Origin: Patellaria atrata CBS 101060 | Taxonomy: Eukaryota > Ascomycota > Dothideomycetes > Patellariales > Patellariaceae | Assembly (NCBI GenBank): GCA_010093705.1 | Contig: MU006094.1 | Span: 905,550-969,549 of the forward strand | Direction: 5' to 3' | Length of the DNA stretch: 64,000 nucleotides | Shown: positions 23,302 through 34,458 of the stretch, in pieces | Position numbering within the stretch: position 1 is the first letter of the stretch | Layout of the letters: each line of letters opens with the position of its first letter | Notes under the pieces: generated by a model | What the model was told of the DNA's origin: nothing | Seen by the model: only the letters and a program-made list of their open reading frames with translations | The model's database searches: none | Made by a program: the position numbers and the translations under genes

Positions 23302-25245
23302 CTACTTCGCCGCGGGAGCTGTGGACATGTAGCTATCGGGGGCGATGCCTTCGGCCGGGAATTCGCTGTGGCGTGATTAGAAATCTGGATATGTGAAATA
23401 CTGGAAGAGATGAAAAACTTACGGCATGGCGACCTCAAAGCGTCCTTCGATCTGCTTCAAAACCTCCTGATCTTGCTCACTGCTCACGAACGAGATACTG
23501 AGACCCTTGGTACCGAAGCGGCCAGCACGACCAACTCGATGAAGGTAGGAATCTGCATCAGCGGGGAGATCGTAGTTGATGGCAAGGTTGATGCGTTCGA
23601 TATCGATGCCACGGCCGAAGACGTCTGTTGCAACACAGATACGCTTGTTGAACTCCTTAAATTCTGTGTAGCGACGAATGCTAATCAAGTATCAGCATGT
23701 TAATGGAATGACAATGATCGGGGTAGACGTACCGTTCTTCTTGGCTAACACCAGAGTGCACTGCAATGCTAGGGAAGTTGCACTCACGAAGGAGTTTATC
23801 GAGCTCAGTGGCACGGATAGTGCTCTTGACGAAGATGATGACCTGGTTAAATTCCAAAGTGTCCAAGAGGTCATTGAGCTTCCTATTCTTTTCACCTTCA
23901 GAAAGCTTGATGTAGTATTGCTGCAATCCGTGCAGCGTCAGCTTCGTACTGTCATCAACGTAAATCTCGAGAGGGTTTTGCATGAACTTCTTGCAAATCG
24001 GGCGCGTCTCTTGCGAGAGTGTCGCGCTGAACATCATCACTTGCTTCTGAGTGGGAGTAGCGCGGAAAATCTCCTGTACATCCCGACGCATGTCTTTGGG
24101 GATGTTAGCAAGGTCTAAAGTCTAAGACTTAAAACTTACCAATCTGATCTAACATCTTATCACATTCATCAAGAACGAATTGCCTGATGCTTCCGAGACG
24201 AAGCTTCTTGTCTCGAACTAGCGCATTCAAGCGACCGGGAGTTGCGACAATGATATGAGGATGTGTCTCCTTCTTGCTAAGGGTTTCAATGTCATTTTGA
24301 ATGGGGGTACCACCGTAAAAGACAGACACCTTGACATGGGGTAGATATTTCCCGAATCGAGAATATTCGTTCTTGATTTGATAAGCCAGCTCACGGGTGT
24401 GGCACATTACCAGGACCGATGTTTCGCCGTCAATAGGGTCGACTTGCTGAAGAGTAGCAAGGACAAAAACTGCAGTCTTACCAAGACCGGATTTGGCCTG
24501 GCAAAGAATGTCGGTACCAAGAATTGCTTGGGGGATTGTAAGTTGCTGAACTGTATGTAGCAAGCCGGAAGTTAGAATATAATTGATCGTCCAAGAGCGA
24601 AACGTGTGAAAGCAGAGGACGCGTTAACGTCCATCCATCTCGTGAGTATATCGTCGATTCATAACACCACTAGGATAATTCTACAGTAGTTCGATTTGAC
24701 ATGTTGTTCATCCACCTTTCGGAACCAACACCGCTAGCTCTTCACGGCCACGTAAGCAGCCTAGAGTGACCCCGGAAGCTTTTTGAAAAGTCTTCAGTCC
24801 TTTTGCCACAGGTGACAGGACATCAAGGTAGGGGTGGTGTCCAAAAGGATGTCTTGATGAGTTGACGATACTGCCGTCAAACAAGATGCCCTCGACGCTT
24901 CTAATCTTCCTCGTCTCCATACAAATTTTGATAACTCGCATCGAACGATAGCCGCAGAGATGGATGGACGGTAACGCGGAGGGAATGAGAGCTTGGGGAT
25001 GATGATTATGACTGACCCTCCGATGGATGTTCGAACCCGTTGTCCGTTACGGCACGCAGAATTTCCGTGCTGAGAAGGAAATCCTTGAATACGGTCGAGT
25101 GGATGCCGACATAGCTGCCCTTCTTATCTCCAGTGGTTCCACTGGCAGCTTTATCTCCGTTAGAGCTTACAAGGTTCCCAGAAGGTGCATCGTTGGTTCC
25201 TATCTCCTCGTCGGAATAGTCGATTAGGTCCTCTTCGTGAGACAT
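23302..25245 (-). CDS. sub2: DEAD/DECD-box mRNA export helicase Sub2 (UAP56)
   Basis: Five exons, 25245-25017, 24550-24140, 24093-23733, 23680-23423 and 23365-23302, join in phase to 440 residues, the family length. Sub2 is a nuclear ATP-dependent RNA helicase of the TREX complex, needed for spliceosome assembly and mRNA export. Motifs: N-terminal [15 protein letters not shown]-motif region GFEHPSE, Walker A AKSGLGKT (K101), the DECD box at 204-207 that distinguishes Sub2 from ordinary DEAD-box helicases, SAT (FSATLSQE), and motif [10 protein letters not shown]. Intron 2 is 46 bp with a perfect GCTAAC branch site. Intron 1 is 466 bp, long for a fungus, and may have a regulatory role (inference). 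The gene is divergent from the Rpr2-like gene, with 345 bp between starts. Confidence 0.96.
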
Positions 25246-25590
25246 GTTGCGATTGAAGAACGAGAGTAGTTAGGCGTGGTCGGGGTAAGAAGGTTGATTT
25301 ATGTTGCGTTGCTCTGGCTTTCGGCGCTTAAAGTAAATAGTGGTATCGGCCTCTACCTAGAAGTGGCTTTGGATGAACGCGTCGTGGGTTGTTTGTTTTT
25401 GGATGGTGAAAGGTAAAGAAAGTTTGCAAGAAACAAAGAACGAAGGAAGGAAGGAAGCCAAGGCCAAGGCAACCATGCGAGAACGGCCATTGCTGACTTA
25501 TCAAACTAAGGCCGCAATAGGATTAGTGGACTTGGCGAGAACGACCAATATCAAACTTCAAATGGGCATCCTACTAGTAAGTGTAACACG
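25246..25590. promoter_or_regulatory. Shared promoter region of sub2 and rpr2-like gene
   Basis: 345 bp between the two divergent start codons, so it must contain both 5' leaders and promoters. No specific factor site was identified. A purine-rich run (GAAGGAAGGAAGG) occurs at about 25442. Confidence 0.5.
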
Positions 25591-26229
25591 ATGGGCAAAG
25601 GTACCGCTGTCAAGAAGGCCAAAAGTGTGCCCAACCGGCACTTAAATGCTCGGATATCTTACTTGCATCAAGCAGCTAGTTACTTAGAGGCTATACAGAG
25701 TCCAATCTTAAAGCATCAAGGTTATGGGGTACAATCCAGCTCCGTAACTGACATCCAATCTGTCATTGAACCTCAACAAACCACGAGCGCGGTTCAGTTG
25801 TGCGAAGGAGCTTTAGCTAAGGATTCGCACAATTTCAGGAACAATATCCGAGATACAAATCAAAGGCCGGGTTCTTCGTCTAGGATACAAGACAATCCCA
25901 TCGAAAGTAGTCAATCCACCATAAGGTTAAAACCTTTATCATCAGGACTTCACCGATATTACCTTGCTACTGCCCGAATAACTGCTCGAAAAGCCGTTGT
26001 CCGCATCTCTCCTTCCGTAAAGCGCACAATGTGTAAACGTTGTGACACTCTCCTTGTTCCTGGCAAAACTTCTAGACTACGAATAGAAAATGCTAGCAAA
26101 GGAGGTAGTAAACCATGGGCCGATGTTTTGGTTGTTGAGTGCCTGGAGTGTGGAATGCTTAAGCGGTTTCCAGTGGGGCAGAACAGCAATTTCGCAAAAC
26201 TGGTCGAGTTCGAGAAGACTGGGGGATAG
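25591..26229 (+). CDS. rpr2: RNase P protein subunit Rpr2/Rpp21
   Basis: Single-exon ORF of 212 codons beginning MGKGTAVKKAKSVPNRHLNA. The family hallmark is visible: N-terminal basic helices (RISYLHQAASYL), a helix SSGLHRYYLATARITARKAV, then a zinc ribbon with paired cysteines C148/C151 (CKRC) and C184/C187 (CLEC), ending in KRFPVG. Rpr2/Rpp21 is the zinc-binding subunit of nuclear RNase P, which removes the 5' leader of pre-tRNA. The related Snm1 serves RNase MRP, and I cannot fully exclude that paralogue. Residues 40-115 are a low-conservation insert, longer than in archaeal homologues. The start follows 345 bp divergent from sub2. Confidence 0.85.
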   Translation: MGKGTAVKKAKSVPNRHLNARISYLHQAASYLEAIQSPILKHQGYGVQSSSVTDIQSVIEPQQTTSAVQLCEGALAKDSHNFRNNIRDTNQRPGSSSRIQDNPIESSQSTIRLKPLSSGLHRYYLATARITARKAVVRISPSVKRTMCKRCDTLLVPGKTSRLRIENASKGGSKPWADVLVVECLECGMLKRFPVGQNSNFAKLVEFEKTGG

Positions 26230-26397
26230 AATTCACAGGAGAAAAGTCTCAATAAACATGCATAGAGGTAGTCGTTCACCATGCCGGTTATTCCCTCAAC
26301 GCCGTGTAATGAAGTTCTGACCCATATCTATCCTGTCAATCATATCGAGCGTACCAGTACAATCTTGGAATTGTATAAACCTAACTCTAATCCCACC

Positions 26398-29300
26398 TTA
26401 ATACAATGTCCCCATCAACGGGAGATCCCTACTCGACCACCCAACCCAAAACCTAAACGTCCCACTCGGTAATACCCAATTCCCTCTCCTCGTATCCCAA
26501 TAACTTAAATCCTTCCTGCTCACGTCAAAGCTGACTTTGCTCCTTTCTCCGTTCCCATTGATCTCAATCTTCGTGAAATTCCTCAACACTCTTACCGGGA
26601 AGTCGACCGACTCCTGTGTGTCGGGATCCTTGTAGCCTTCTGGAAACCCGACATAGAGCTGTACAACTGCGGCACCTTTGGGCACTCCGCCCACGTTTGT
26701 CAATGTTACAGAGACCATGGCGTGCGTGTCGTAGAGGGAGGGATTACCGCCGGGTCCACCGCCAGCTGGGGAGAGCGGTGCGGGTTCGTTATAGCCGATA
26801 GGGTAGGGGTATTTGCCCTTTCTGATGTCCTCGGTACTATCGATGTAGGGGTAGATATATTTGTTCAGTCTCCTGAATCCCTCGGGCCAAACAGCTGTCT
26901 CAGGGTTTGGGATGCCGTTGTCGTATTTGGGAGGTGCAATAGGGTGTGTGGGACGCGGCTCCGGCAGCATGCTGTTGCCTTTCTTCTGCTGGACCATGAG
27001 ACTACTGAGATGGAACTGGGTATAGCTAAGTCCATGGCCAAACTCGTATCGTGGGGTGATATTATGTTTGTCGAAATAGCGATAGTCGATATAAAGGCCT
27101 TCAGTAAAATTTTGCTGGGGGACGATGCCGTTGGGGTAGCGTAGTATTCCGCTATCAGGACCATAGTCTTTGGCATCTTTACCAATAGTGTATGGAAGGT
27201 GCCCACTCGGGTTGACATCGCCGAAAAGAATATCGACAAGGGCGTTGCCGGATTCTTGACCAGGAAGATTGGCGAGGATGACGGCTTTGATGTTAGGGAG
27301 ATCAATCCATTTCTCCATAATAACGGGACCGATTGAGTGGATGACGACAATAACATCGCCTTCACCGTTTCCACATTGCGCTGCGACTTTGAGAACAAGA
27401 TCATCGCCATTCTTTTGTGCATAGAGGTCATTTCGATCACCACGGACGCCATTCCATTGAACATAACCTTCACCTCCATCGGAGTCTATGAAGACAAAAC
27501 AGAGATCCTGATCTTCCAAGATCTGTGCGCTTGCGTCCGGAATTTTGTTTTGTGGGAGGTCCGTGACATACACTGTTTCATTATCGAATGCACTTTTCAG
27601 CGCTTCCAAAGGAGTGATCAGGTAAGGAAACTCTACAGCTCCCGAACCCCATCCCGAAGCCAAGGTCCCTTCATTACAAGCACGGTCCTTGCAAGCATTA
27701 GGTCCATTTACATTTCCTCGAGCGTCTTCACCAAAGATGCCGACTCGAAAGGGGGTATTCTTCACTTGCCGTACGGTCTCATTCCATCCAGTACGGTTTA
27801 GTGGAAGTATGTCTCCTTCATTCTTAAGAAGGATATGACCTTCGACCGCGATCTTCCTCGCTATGTTGCCATGAGCCTCGTCGCCTTCACCTTGGACATT
27901 GATGAATTGATTGACTACGCCCGTGGCTTTATCGTCACTGCTGGGATGTAGAAGCCCAATCCGCTCATCAGTCCACGAGGAAAAGTTCGGTCCTCCGTCA
28001 CCATCCGGAGCAGGTAGAGGCCATCTATCCTTATCATCTTGACCAACATGATACCACGCAGCGACAACCCGGGTGACCATGTCGTTTAATCGTTCCACGG
28101 GGACGGATGTATTAAGAACCGCTTTCGTAAGTTGCTGACCCCAAAGAGATTTTCCATCTTGCCATTTCAGTCCGTCTCCCGGCATGCTCATATCAAGTCC
28201 AGCAAGTGCACTCGATACACCACTCCTTTGAGCAAGCCAATCACTCTGCACAAAGCCTTGAAATCCCAGTTCATCTTTCAATATACCGTTCAACAACTTG
28301 CTATTACCGCAGGCATACGAGTTGTTCACCTGGTTGTAGGAACACATCACACTAGCTACGCCCGCGCGCACACTCTCTGCAAAAGGCCATGTATAGAGCT
28401 CGTGTAGTGTCCTGTCGTCGATATTTGAAGATATCGCATTTGGAAGACCCCACTCGTAGCTTTGCCTGAAATGTTCCTGTTCGTTCCCAATGAAATGCTT
28501 CGCCGTTGCGATAATTCCTTCGTCCTGAATGCCCCTGATTGTTTGTGCAGCTGCAACGCCTTGTAGTACCGGATCTGTTCCAAAACCCTCCCAATTCCTC
28601 CCGCCAGCAGGTAGTCGTCCTAAAGGTCCCATGGCCGGACCGAGCAATACGTTCACTCCTTTCCCCTTTGCCTCCGCAGCATGAGCTCTTCCTCTTGCAT
28701 ACATTAATTCCCTATTCCAGGTTGATCCAACCGTAATTCCCGCGGGGAATGCTGTTATATTATCTGCGAATCGAATGCCCAGCGGCCCATCCTGTAAACA
28801 CAATGCTGGAAAGCCCAGTCTTGCTACTTGACCCGTATTTCCAACACACATATCCATGGCCCAACCTGTCCCAGTTGTGATATTGACCTTTTCTACCAAC
28901 GTCATCTGCCTTACGAGCTCTGCAGCTTTCCGATAACTCTCTGCCCATTGGCCGTCTGTACCACCTTTGGGGGATGGATACCAAGGAGGTGATTGTCCAT
29001 CCTCAGGAGCAGATTTGTACGCCCATATGCCACCAGCGCTCAATAACAAGATCAAAGACGCAGTAAATAGAAGCGTCAACCAACAACACATCCGACTGGG
29101 GATGAGCCATCTTCTTAGTCTATTATACGGCCGCTGTACGTTCTTTTGAGAGGAATTTGACGGTAATCTCAAACGTTCACCCTTAGATCGCGTTTTCCTT
29201 CTCTTTAGCGTTCCTTCATCATAGTTCAGTGGATCAAATTCGTCTAGATCTTCAAATTCGGAGTCCGAGGAATGGCGATATGCTGCATCAAGCGAGCTAC

Positions 29301-29400
29301 GTAGGGGTGAATCTGAGGGCCGATCTATCTTGGAGTATTTCCCGCGAAGCTCATACGACTCGTCTTTGGGATGGTGGAGACCCATATTTGTTCTTCCCAT
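26398..29400 (-). CDS. bglE: Membrane-anchored GH3 beta-glucosidase
   Basis: Single exon of 1000 codons from the ATG at 29400. Residues 1-104 are a cytoplasmic, acidic then basic region. One membrane span lies at about 105-127 (WLTLLFTASLILLLSAGGIW), so the enzyme is a type II membrane protein with its catalytic part outside. The GH3 N-terminal barrel follows, with LQDGPLGIRF, the KHFIGNEQEHFR segment, and the nucleophile Asp in VQSDW (about D387). The C-terminal domains include IHSIGPVIMEKW, the GHGLSYTQF motif and a fibronectin III-like end (VQLYVGFPEGY). It hydrolyses beta-glucosidic bonds in cellobiose and cell-wall or plant glucosides. Architecture and length match the group annotated BglE in aspergilli. 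Confidence 0.92.
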   Translation of the reverse strand: MGRTNMGLHHPKDESYELRGKYSKIDRPSDSPLRSSLDAAYRHSSDSEFEDLDEFDPLNYDEGTLKRRKTRSKGERLRLPSNSSQKNVQRPYNRLRRWLIPSRMCCWLTLLFTASLILLLSAGGIWAYKSAPEDGQSPPWYPSPKGGTDGQWAESYRKAAELVRQMTLVEKVNITTGTGWAMDMCVGNTGQVARLGFPALCLQDGPLGIRFADNITAFPAGITVGSTWNRELMYARGRAHAAEAKGKGVNVLLGPAMGPLGRLPAGGRNWEGFGTDPVLQGVAAAQTIRGIQDEGIIATAKHFIGNEQEHFRQSYEWGLPNAISSNIDDRTLHELYTWPFAESVRAGVASVMCSYNQVNNSYACGNSKLLNGILKDELGFQGFVQSDWLAQRSGVSSALAGLDMSMPGDGLKWQDGKSLWGQQLTKAVLNTSVPVERLNDMVTRVVAAWYHVGQDDKDRWPLPAPDGDGGPNFSSWTDERIGLLHPSSDDKATGVVNQFINVQGEGDEAHGNIARKIAVEGHILLKNEGDILPLNRTGWNETVRQVKNTPFRVGIFGEDARGNVNGPNACKDRACNEGTLASGWGSGAVEFPYLITPLEALKSAFDNETVYVTDLPQNKIPDASAQILEDQDLCFVFIDSDGGEGYVQWNGVRGDRNDLYAQKNGDDLVLKVAAQCGNGEGDVIVVIHSIGPVIMEKWIDLPNIKAVILANLPGQESGNALVDILFGDVNPSGHLPYTIGKDAKDYGPDSGILRYPNGIVPQQNFTEGLYIDYRYFDKHNITPRYEFGHGLSYTQFHLSSLMVQQKKGNSMLPEPRPTHPIAPPKYDNGIPNPETAVWPEGFRRLNKYIYPYIDSTEDIRKGKYPYPIGYNEPAPLSPAGGGPGGNPSLYDTHAMVSVTLTNVGGVPKGAAVVQLYVGFPEGYKDPDTQESVDFPVRVLRNFTKIEINGNGERSKVSFDVSRKDLSYWDTRRGNWVLPSGTFRFWVGWSSRDLPLMGTLY

Positions 29401-30010
29401 GTTGTGATACAACTAGTCTATTGTTCTGTTCGATTGCCCGTTGTAGGTCTGACCTCACCGTACGAAATGGTCTCACCGTACAATATGACTTACAACTGGA
29501 GAATTCCTCAAACCATGGGGAATAATCGAAGTCTATCTTTACCATGGACTTTATAGCAGATCTTAAATAGGTCCTTCTACCGTAATTGTACAGCAACCGA
29601 GAGATAGAGTTATTAAGTTTTCATGTTTGCTCTTGCACGAGGGCGGATTTCGAGGGGATGCGGTCGTGTATGAGAGAGAGACAACGAAAGCTGACAATTA
29701 AGAGCTCGTTATCTTTAGGTGAACATATGTTCGATGGAGACGTTGAGGTTAGTCAAGAGTATATCGTCCTCAATTTTTGTCTATGTGCAATTAAGACTTG
29801 TCTATTTTAGGTTTAGCTCGAGGTACGATATCTACTGTAAGGTAACCCCTGAGTTAGGATTAATTGGTCAGAGCTCGAACCTCACTACTTTCATATGGCA
29901 ACGAATCAACAACTCCATTACTCAACCAAGACCTATTTACAGAGTTCTATTTTACGAAGATAGATCATTTTCCAATTTCTCTACACATTTCCGACTATGT
30001 TAATCTAGTT
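29401..30010. other. Intergenic 0.6 kb
   Basis: Promoter of the beta-glucosidase gene and 3' flank of mcsA. An imperfect repeat of CTCACCGTAC (29453-29478) is visible; otherwise nothing was recognised. Confidence 0.4.
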
Positions 30011-31707
30011 CTATGCGCCTTCGACTTGCTTCAAAATTCCAGCTAGATTGATACTCTTTGGCCTCTCAATCGGCAAACCTAACGCACGATCCCATATAAG
30101 TTGAGCGAGCGGTCCAAGACCACGGCTTACACCGAAAGTAGCGGTATAGTAAAGAGTCTCCCTGAAGCCATAATGATGGAAGAGCACACCGGATGAGGAG
30201 TCTACGTTGGGGAATGGGTTCTTCGTCTATTTCATCAAGTTAGTTACGAACACGGAGTGAATGGATCCATCTCTCTCACCTTTCCATGTTCAGTCAGTAC
30301 ACCAGGTGCGATCTCCGAATTCTTCTTGACAAGCTGGAATACCGGGTCCTTTGCGATCTCAGGTCGTGCTGAAGCGAAATCCATCAAAGCCTCGAACCTT
30401 GGGTCTGGTTTCCTAAGAACGGCATGTCCATACCCTGGAATAACGCGGCCAGATCTAAGCGTACCCCATAAATAGTCTTTGACATCTTGCTCAGAATAAT
30501 TGGTTCCAACATGTTCCTGCATCTGCAGGATCCAGCGGAGAACTTCTTGAGCAGCCAGGCCATGTAATGGACCGGCGAGGCCTTGCAATCCAGCACTGTA
30601 ACTGAGGAAAGCATCGCTGAGCGCGCTTCCAACAAGATGAGTAGTATGTGCAGAGACATTACCGCCCTCATGGTCTCCATGGAGGGCAAGGTAAAGGCGG
30701 AGAAGATCTTGGAAACCCTCGTTTTCTTTGCCGCCTTTGCCTAGCATTGCAGCAAAGTTGTAGGACCAATCCTGCTCGAGATCTACTTCGGCTGGTAGAG
30801 CTCCTCCACCGCGGTATGCATTCTGGTAAATCTTAGCGGCAATAGTGGGTAATTTAGCAAGCAGTGATATGCAATCGTCAAAAGTAGGTTCCCAGTAATC
30901 CGCCTTGTTCATGCCTTTCTCATATGCTTTGGCGAACTTCGACTCGTAGTTAAGGGCACAGACAGCACAAGCAAACTGAGTCATAGGATGAAGGTCCTTA
31001 GGGAAATCATCAAGCATCTTCTCCACGAACTTAGGAATGGATGCTTTCTCCGCAAGTTCACGCGAAAGGACGCGCACTTGGGAAGTGGTGGGAACTTCAC
31101 CGGTCAGGAGCAACCAGAACATTGCCTCGGGAAGCATCTCAGTTCCAGAGGTCCCCTTAGGGAGCTCCTTTTGACAGTCCTTGATCGTTCGGCCATGGAA
31201 ACGGATCCCTTCGTTTGCATCTAGCACAGAACCTTCCCAAACCATGGCCTTAAGACCTCTACATGATAATTAACATCAATGACTGGGTACACCGGAGCTA
31301 AACAGCCAGCATACCTCATCCCGCCAAGTGTATTTTCCACCTTGACATCTCCGAGCCTCTTGTCAGAATGAGCCTTGACTTTCTTCAGCAGTTCACGCTT
31401 AGCCGGAATGGCCTTCTTCAGAGTCTCTTTAAGATCCGGTTCCGAAGACGCAGAGTAGTTTCGGATTGGTTCGAATATTTGAACTGAGGAAGTTCGTTAA
31501 ATTGGTACTATACAGCTATGTAATGGATGGTGGGGTCTAGTATAGACGTACCGGAGCTCGCAGGCCTCGATGTTGAGGGCTAATTAAAGGACTAGTCAGT
31601 TTGATTGACCTTTATAAAATATTCTAGAGGAAGGAAATAGTTAATTATAATTGACTCACCCTAACAGCTCTGAGAGCTCTTGAAGCCGTTCTAGCATTCA
31701 GAGCCAT
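30011..31707 (-). CDS. mcsA: 2-methylcitrate synthase, mitochondrial
   Basis: Five exons, 31707-31660, 31579-31552, 31483-31315, 31258-30280 and 30226-30011, join in phase to 479 residues. The N-terminus is rich in Arg, Ser and Ala ([16 protein letters not shown]), a mitochondrial presequence. Citrate-synthase active-site residues are present: HGDHEGGN (about H258), PLHGL (H294) and [14 protein letters not shown] (H350). The sequence follows fungal methylcitrate synthase rather than ordinary citrate synthase: [34 protein letters not shown] and GVLFHHYGF...LYYTATFG, where CitA has KKEYWHYTFED and LLQYYGL. It condenses propionyl-CoA with oxaloacetate, the first step of the methylcitrate cycle. 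The gene is divergent from methylisocitrate lyase, the last enzyme of the same cycle, which supports the assignment. Confidence 0.92.
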
Positions 31708-32345
31708 GGTGTTGCGGAGTCCGGTTAACTGCGGTATAGCTCCCGCGGTGATAGCAAATTAATATGAACTGCTCTTGGACGGATCCTTTGGAAGTCTCAA
31801 GGACTGTAGTCCGATTAGAGCAATTGACCTGGAGAATAATTTTGAATCTCAAGTTAAGAGAGAATCCTAAGTTTACATCCCCGAGCGGGTCAGAAGCTTC
31901 GGCTTAAGCTCTCTCACCGGCTTTCTAGGCCCATGCGGTCATCCCTCGGTTCATTCGGACGAGAGGCACAAGCGAGGGCGAGAAGCCTGACCTTTTCCTG
32001 CAAACAACGTTCATAAGATCTAGCAGTAGAGTTTTGCTCTGAAAGTAATAGATACATCGCAATATATGATGCTAACCCTTCGGTTGATTCATCTTTTCAC
32101 TATGGTGTGCTTGTGAGAATCTCTCCCTTCTTGAACCAATTCCTTAACATCGTGACGGAAAACCACCTTCGGTATTGTCCTATTCCCTCGTTGTCCGCCC
32201 TCAACCACTGCACTACGGCCAGTGAACCGCTAAAACCAGTAATCTTCCGTTCGTATCATCGCATCTCCCTCGAAGTTGACAAGAACTCATACGATCTCTG
32301 GAGAGGCCGTAGTCATCATTATCCCATTGAGCACCGCGAGAGACC
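31708..32345. promoter_or_regulatory. Bidirectional promoter of mcsA and mclA
   Basis: 638 bp between the divergent start codons of the two methylcitrate-cycle genes. CGG-N7-CGG occurs at 31722-31734, the reverse complement of CCG-N7-CCG described for the gluconeogenic regulators AcuK/AcuM. It lies only about 15 bp from the mcsA ATG, so it would be within the leader. Binding is inferred, not shown. Confidence 0.5.
31722..31734. promoter_or_regulatory. Possible AcuK/AcuM-type CGG-N7-CGG site
   Basis: The sequence CGGTTAACTGCGG has two direct CGG triplets 7 bases apart. The reverse complement fits the CCG-N7-CCG element reported for the AcuK/AcuM Zn2Cys6 pair in Aspergillus. Such a short pattern can arise by chance. 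Confidence 0.25.
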
Positions 32346-34458
32346 ATGTTCAGAACAGCGACTCGTACGCTGTTAGGGCAAAGCCGGTTGCTGAAAACTA
32401 ACAAAGCAGTTACGTTCTTTCTACGTCCCATGACATTGTCCACGATACGAATGTCCCCATCTCCACTACCGGTCGTCGACCCCCCAGTATCCTCCGTCCT
32501 TCCGGGCGACTCATATCAACTTCTCCCTGAATTTTCCAAAGCCGGTGATGCTGAGGATGCTTTATTCGATGCGCAAGTGCAGCAGGTGAAGGATTGGTGG
32601 GCATCTCCACGGTACAAGGGGATCAGAAGATCATATTCTGCTGAAGATGTTGTAAGCAAGAGAGGGACATTGCAACAATCGTACCCTAGCTCTCTGATGG
32701 CGAGAAAGTTGTTCAATTTGTTTGAAGAAAGGGCACAGCAGGGTCTACCAGTACATACTAGTGCGTCGAACCAATATGCAATATATCTCTCTCATGATCG
32801 AATATAATTGCTTCCCTCAAACCATGTGGATAGGACATTCTGACCTTGAACAGTGGGGGCTATTGACCCCATTCAGATGACACAGCAAGCACCCAACCAG
32901 GAAGTCCTATATATTTCGGGGTGGGCTTGCTCGTCTGTGCTTTCCACAACGAATGAGGTCTCTGCGGACTTTGGCGATTATCCTTACAATACAGTTCCGA
33001 ATCAAGTACAGAGACTGTTCAAGGCGCAACAACTACATGATCGTAAAAACTGGGATAACCGCAGAAAGCTGACCCCTGAACAGCGCCAGAAGACACCTTA
33101 TATCGACTATTTGCGCCCCATCATTGCTGATGGAGATACTGGGTAAGCTTCTTTAAAACAATCAAACGACGCCTCACTTACATAATCGTAGTCACGGAGG
33201 CCTTTCCGCAGTTATTAAATTGGCGAAGCTCTTCGCAGAGAATGGCGCTGCAGCAGTACACTTCGAGGACCAACTGCACGGTGGAAAGAAGTGCGGTCAT
33301 TTAGCTGGAAAGGTGCTCGTTCCCGTCGGAGACCATATCAATCGACTGGTTGCGGCTCGGTTTCAGTGGGATATGATGGGATGTGAAAACCTAGTGATAG
33401 CTCGCACTGATTCTGAGAGTGGGAAACTCATTAGTAGTGCTATTGATGTCCGTGATCATGAGTTTATTAAAGGCGTCACAGAAGATGTAGCTCCATTGGC
33501 AGAAACCCTACAGGTTATGGAGCAGAACGGGGCTGCTGGCGCCGAAATCGACAAGTTCGAGGCCGAGTGGGTTAAGAAGCATAAGCTTGTCACCTTCGAT
33601 GAAGGTAAGTAATCTCTTTCCTTTATTCGGCTATCTAGACATGTGCTAATTCCGGTCAGCTGTAATTTTACACCTGCAGGACGAGGGAGCATCACAAAGC
33701 AAAATTGATGAGTATCTTCAGGAGACGAAGGCGGCTCCTAATACCCCTTTGACACAACGTCGTAAGATGGCCGCGAAATACGCCAAATCTCCTCTATTCT
33801 TCGATTGGGACATTCCACGTACGAGGGAAGGTCACTACCACTATAAAGCAGGAATAGAAGCAGCAACTAAGCGTGCTATCGAATTCGCTCCATACGCGGA
33901 CCTTCTGTGGCTCGAAACTGCAGACCCGAGTGTTGAGAAAGCAGCGGGTTTCGCTGGGTACATCAGAAAAGCGCATCCGGGAAAGAAACTTGTATATAAC
34001 TTAAGTCCAAGCTTTAATTGGATGGGTCATGGGTTTTCAGAAGAGAGTTTAAAGAGTTTCGTTTGGGATCTAGCGAAACATGGGTACGTACGCAAGTCTG
34101 AGTGATCTGAGATGCGATATTGACCTGTTTCAGCTTCGTTCTCCAACTTATCTCCCTAGCCGGTCTACATTCTACTGCAACCATCTCGAATGAGCTCTCG
34201 AGAGCATTCAAGGATCACGGTATGCTCGCTTACGTAAACTTGGTACAGAAGCGGGAGAAGGAAACGGGTTGCGACGTACTTACTCACCAGAAATGGAGCG
34301 GAGCGAGCTATATCGACGGTATTTTGGGACACATTCAGAGCGGTAGCAGTAGTAGTAAGAGTATGGGTGAAGGGAATACGGAGACAAGTAAGGAATCATT
34401 CTGTACCCTTCTTCATCCTTTGGATCTACGCTAACTAATCATGTGTATAGCTTTCTGA
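32346..34458 (+). CDS. mclA: 2-methylisocitrate lyase, mitochondrial
   Basis: Six exons, 32346-32760, 32854-33142, 33192-33604, 33660-34083, 34134-34387 and 34451-34458, join in phase to 600 residues. The first 40 residues ([20 protein letters not shown] onward) are a basic, hydroxylated mitochondrial presequence, unlike the glyoxysomal isocitrate lyase. The isocitrate lyase superfamily signature KKCGH is at about residues 267-271, preceded by [10 protein letters not shown]. The TGHGG and NLSPSFNWM active-site segments are also present. The enzyme splits 2-methylisocitrate into pyruvate and succinate, the last step of the methylcitrate cycle. The final exon codes for only two residues after its junction (T-F-stop), so the last intron (34388-34450) decides the C-terminus. 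Its position next to mcsA favours the methyl substrate. Confidence 0.92.

Noticed and set aside
26865-27479. 204-codon reverse ORF overlapping the beta-glucosidase
   Set aside because: Out-of-frame shadow of the GH3 gene.
30011-31707. Call as ordinary mitochondrial citrate synthase
   Set aside because: Diagnostic segments and the methylisocitrate lyase neighbour fit 2-methylcitrate synthase better.
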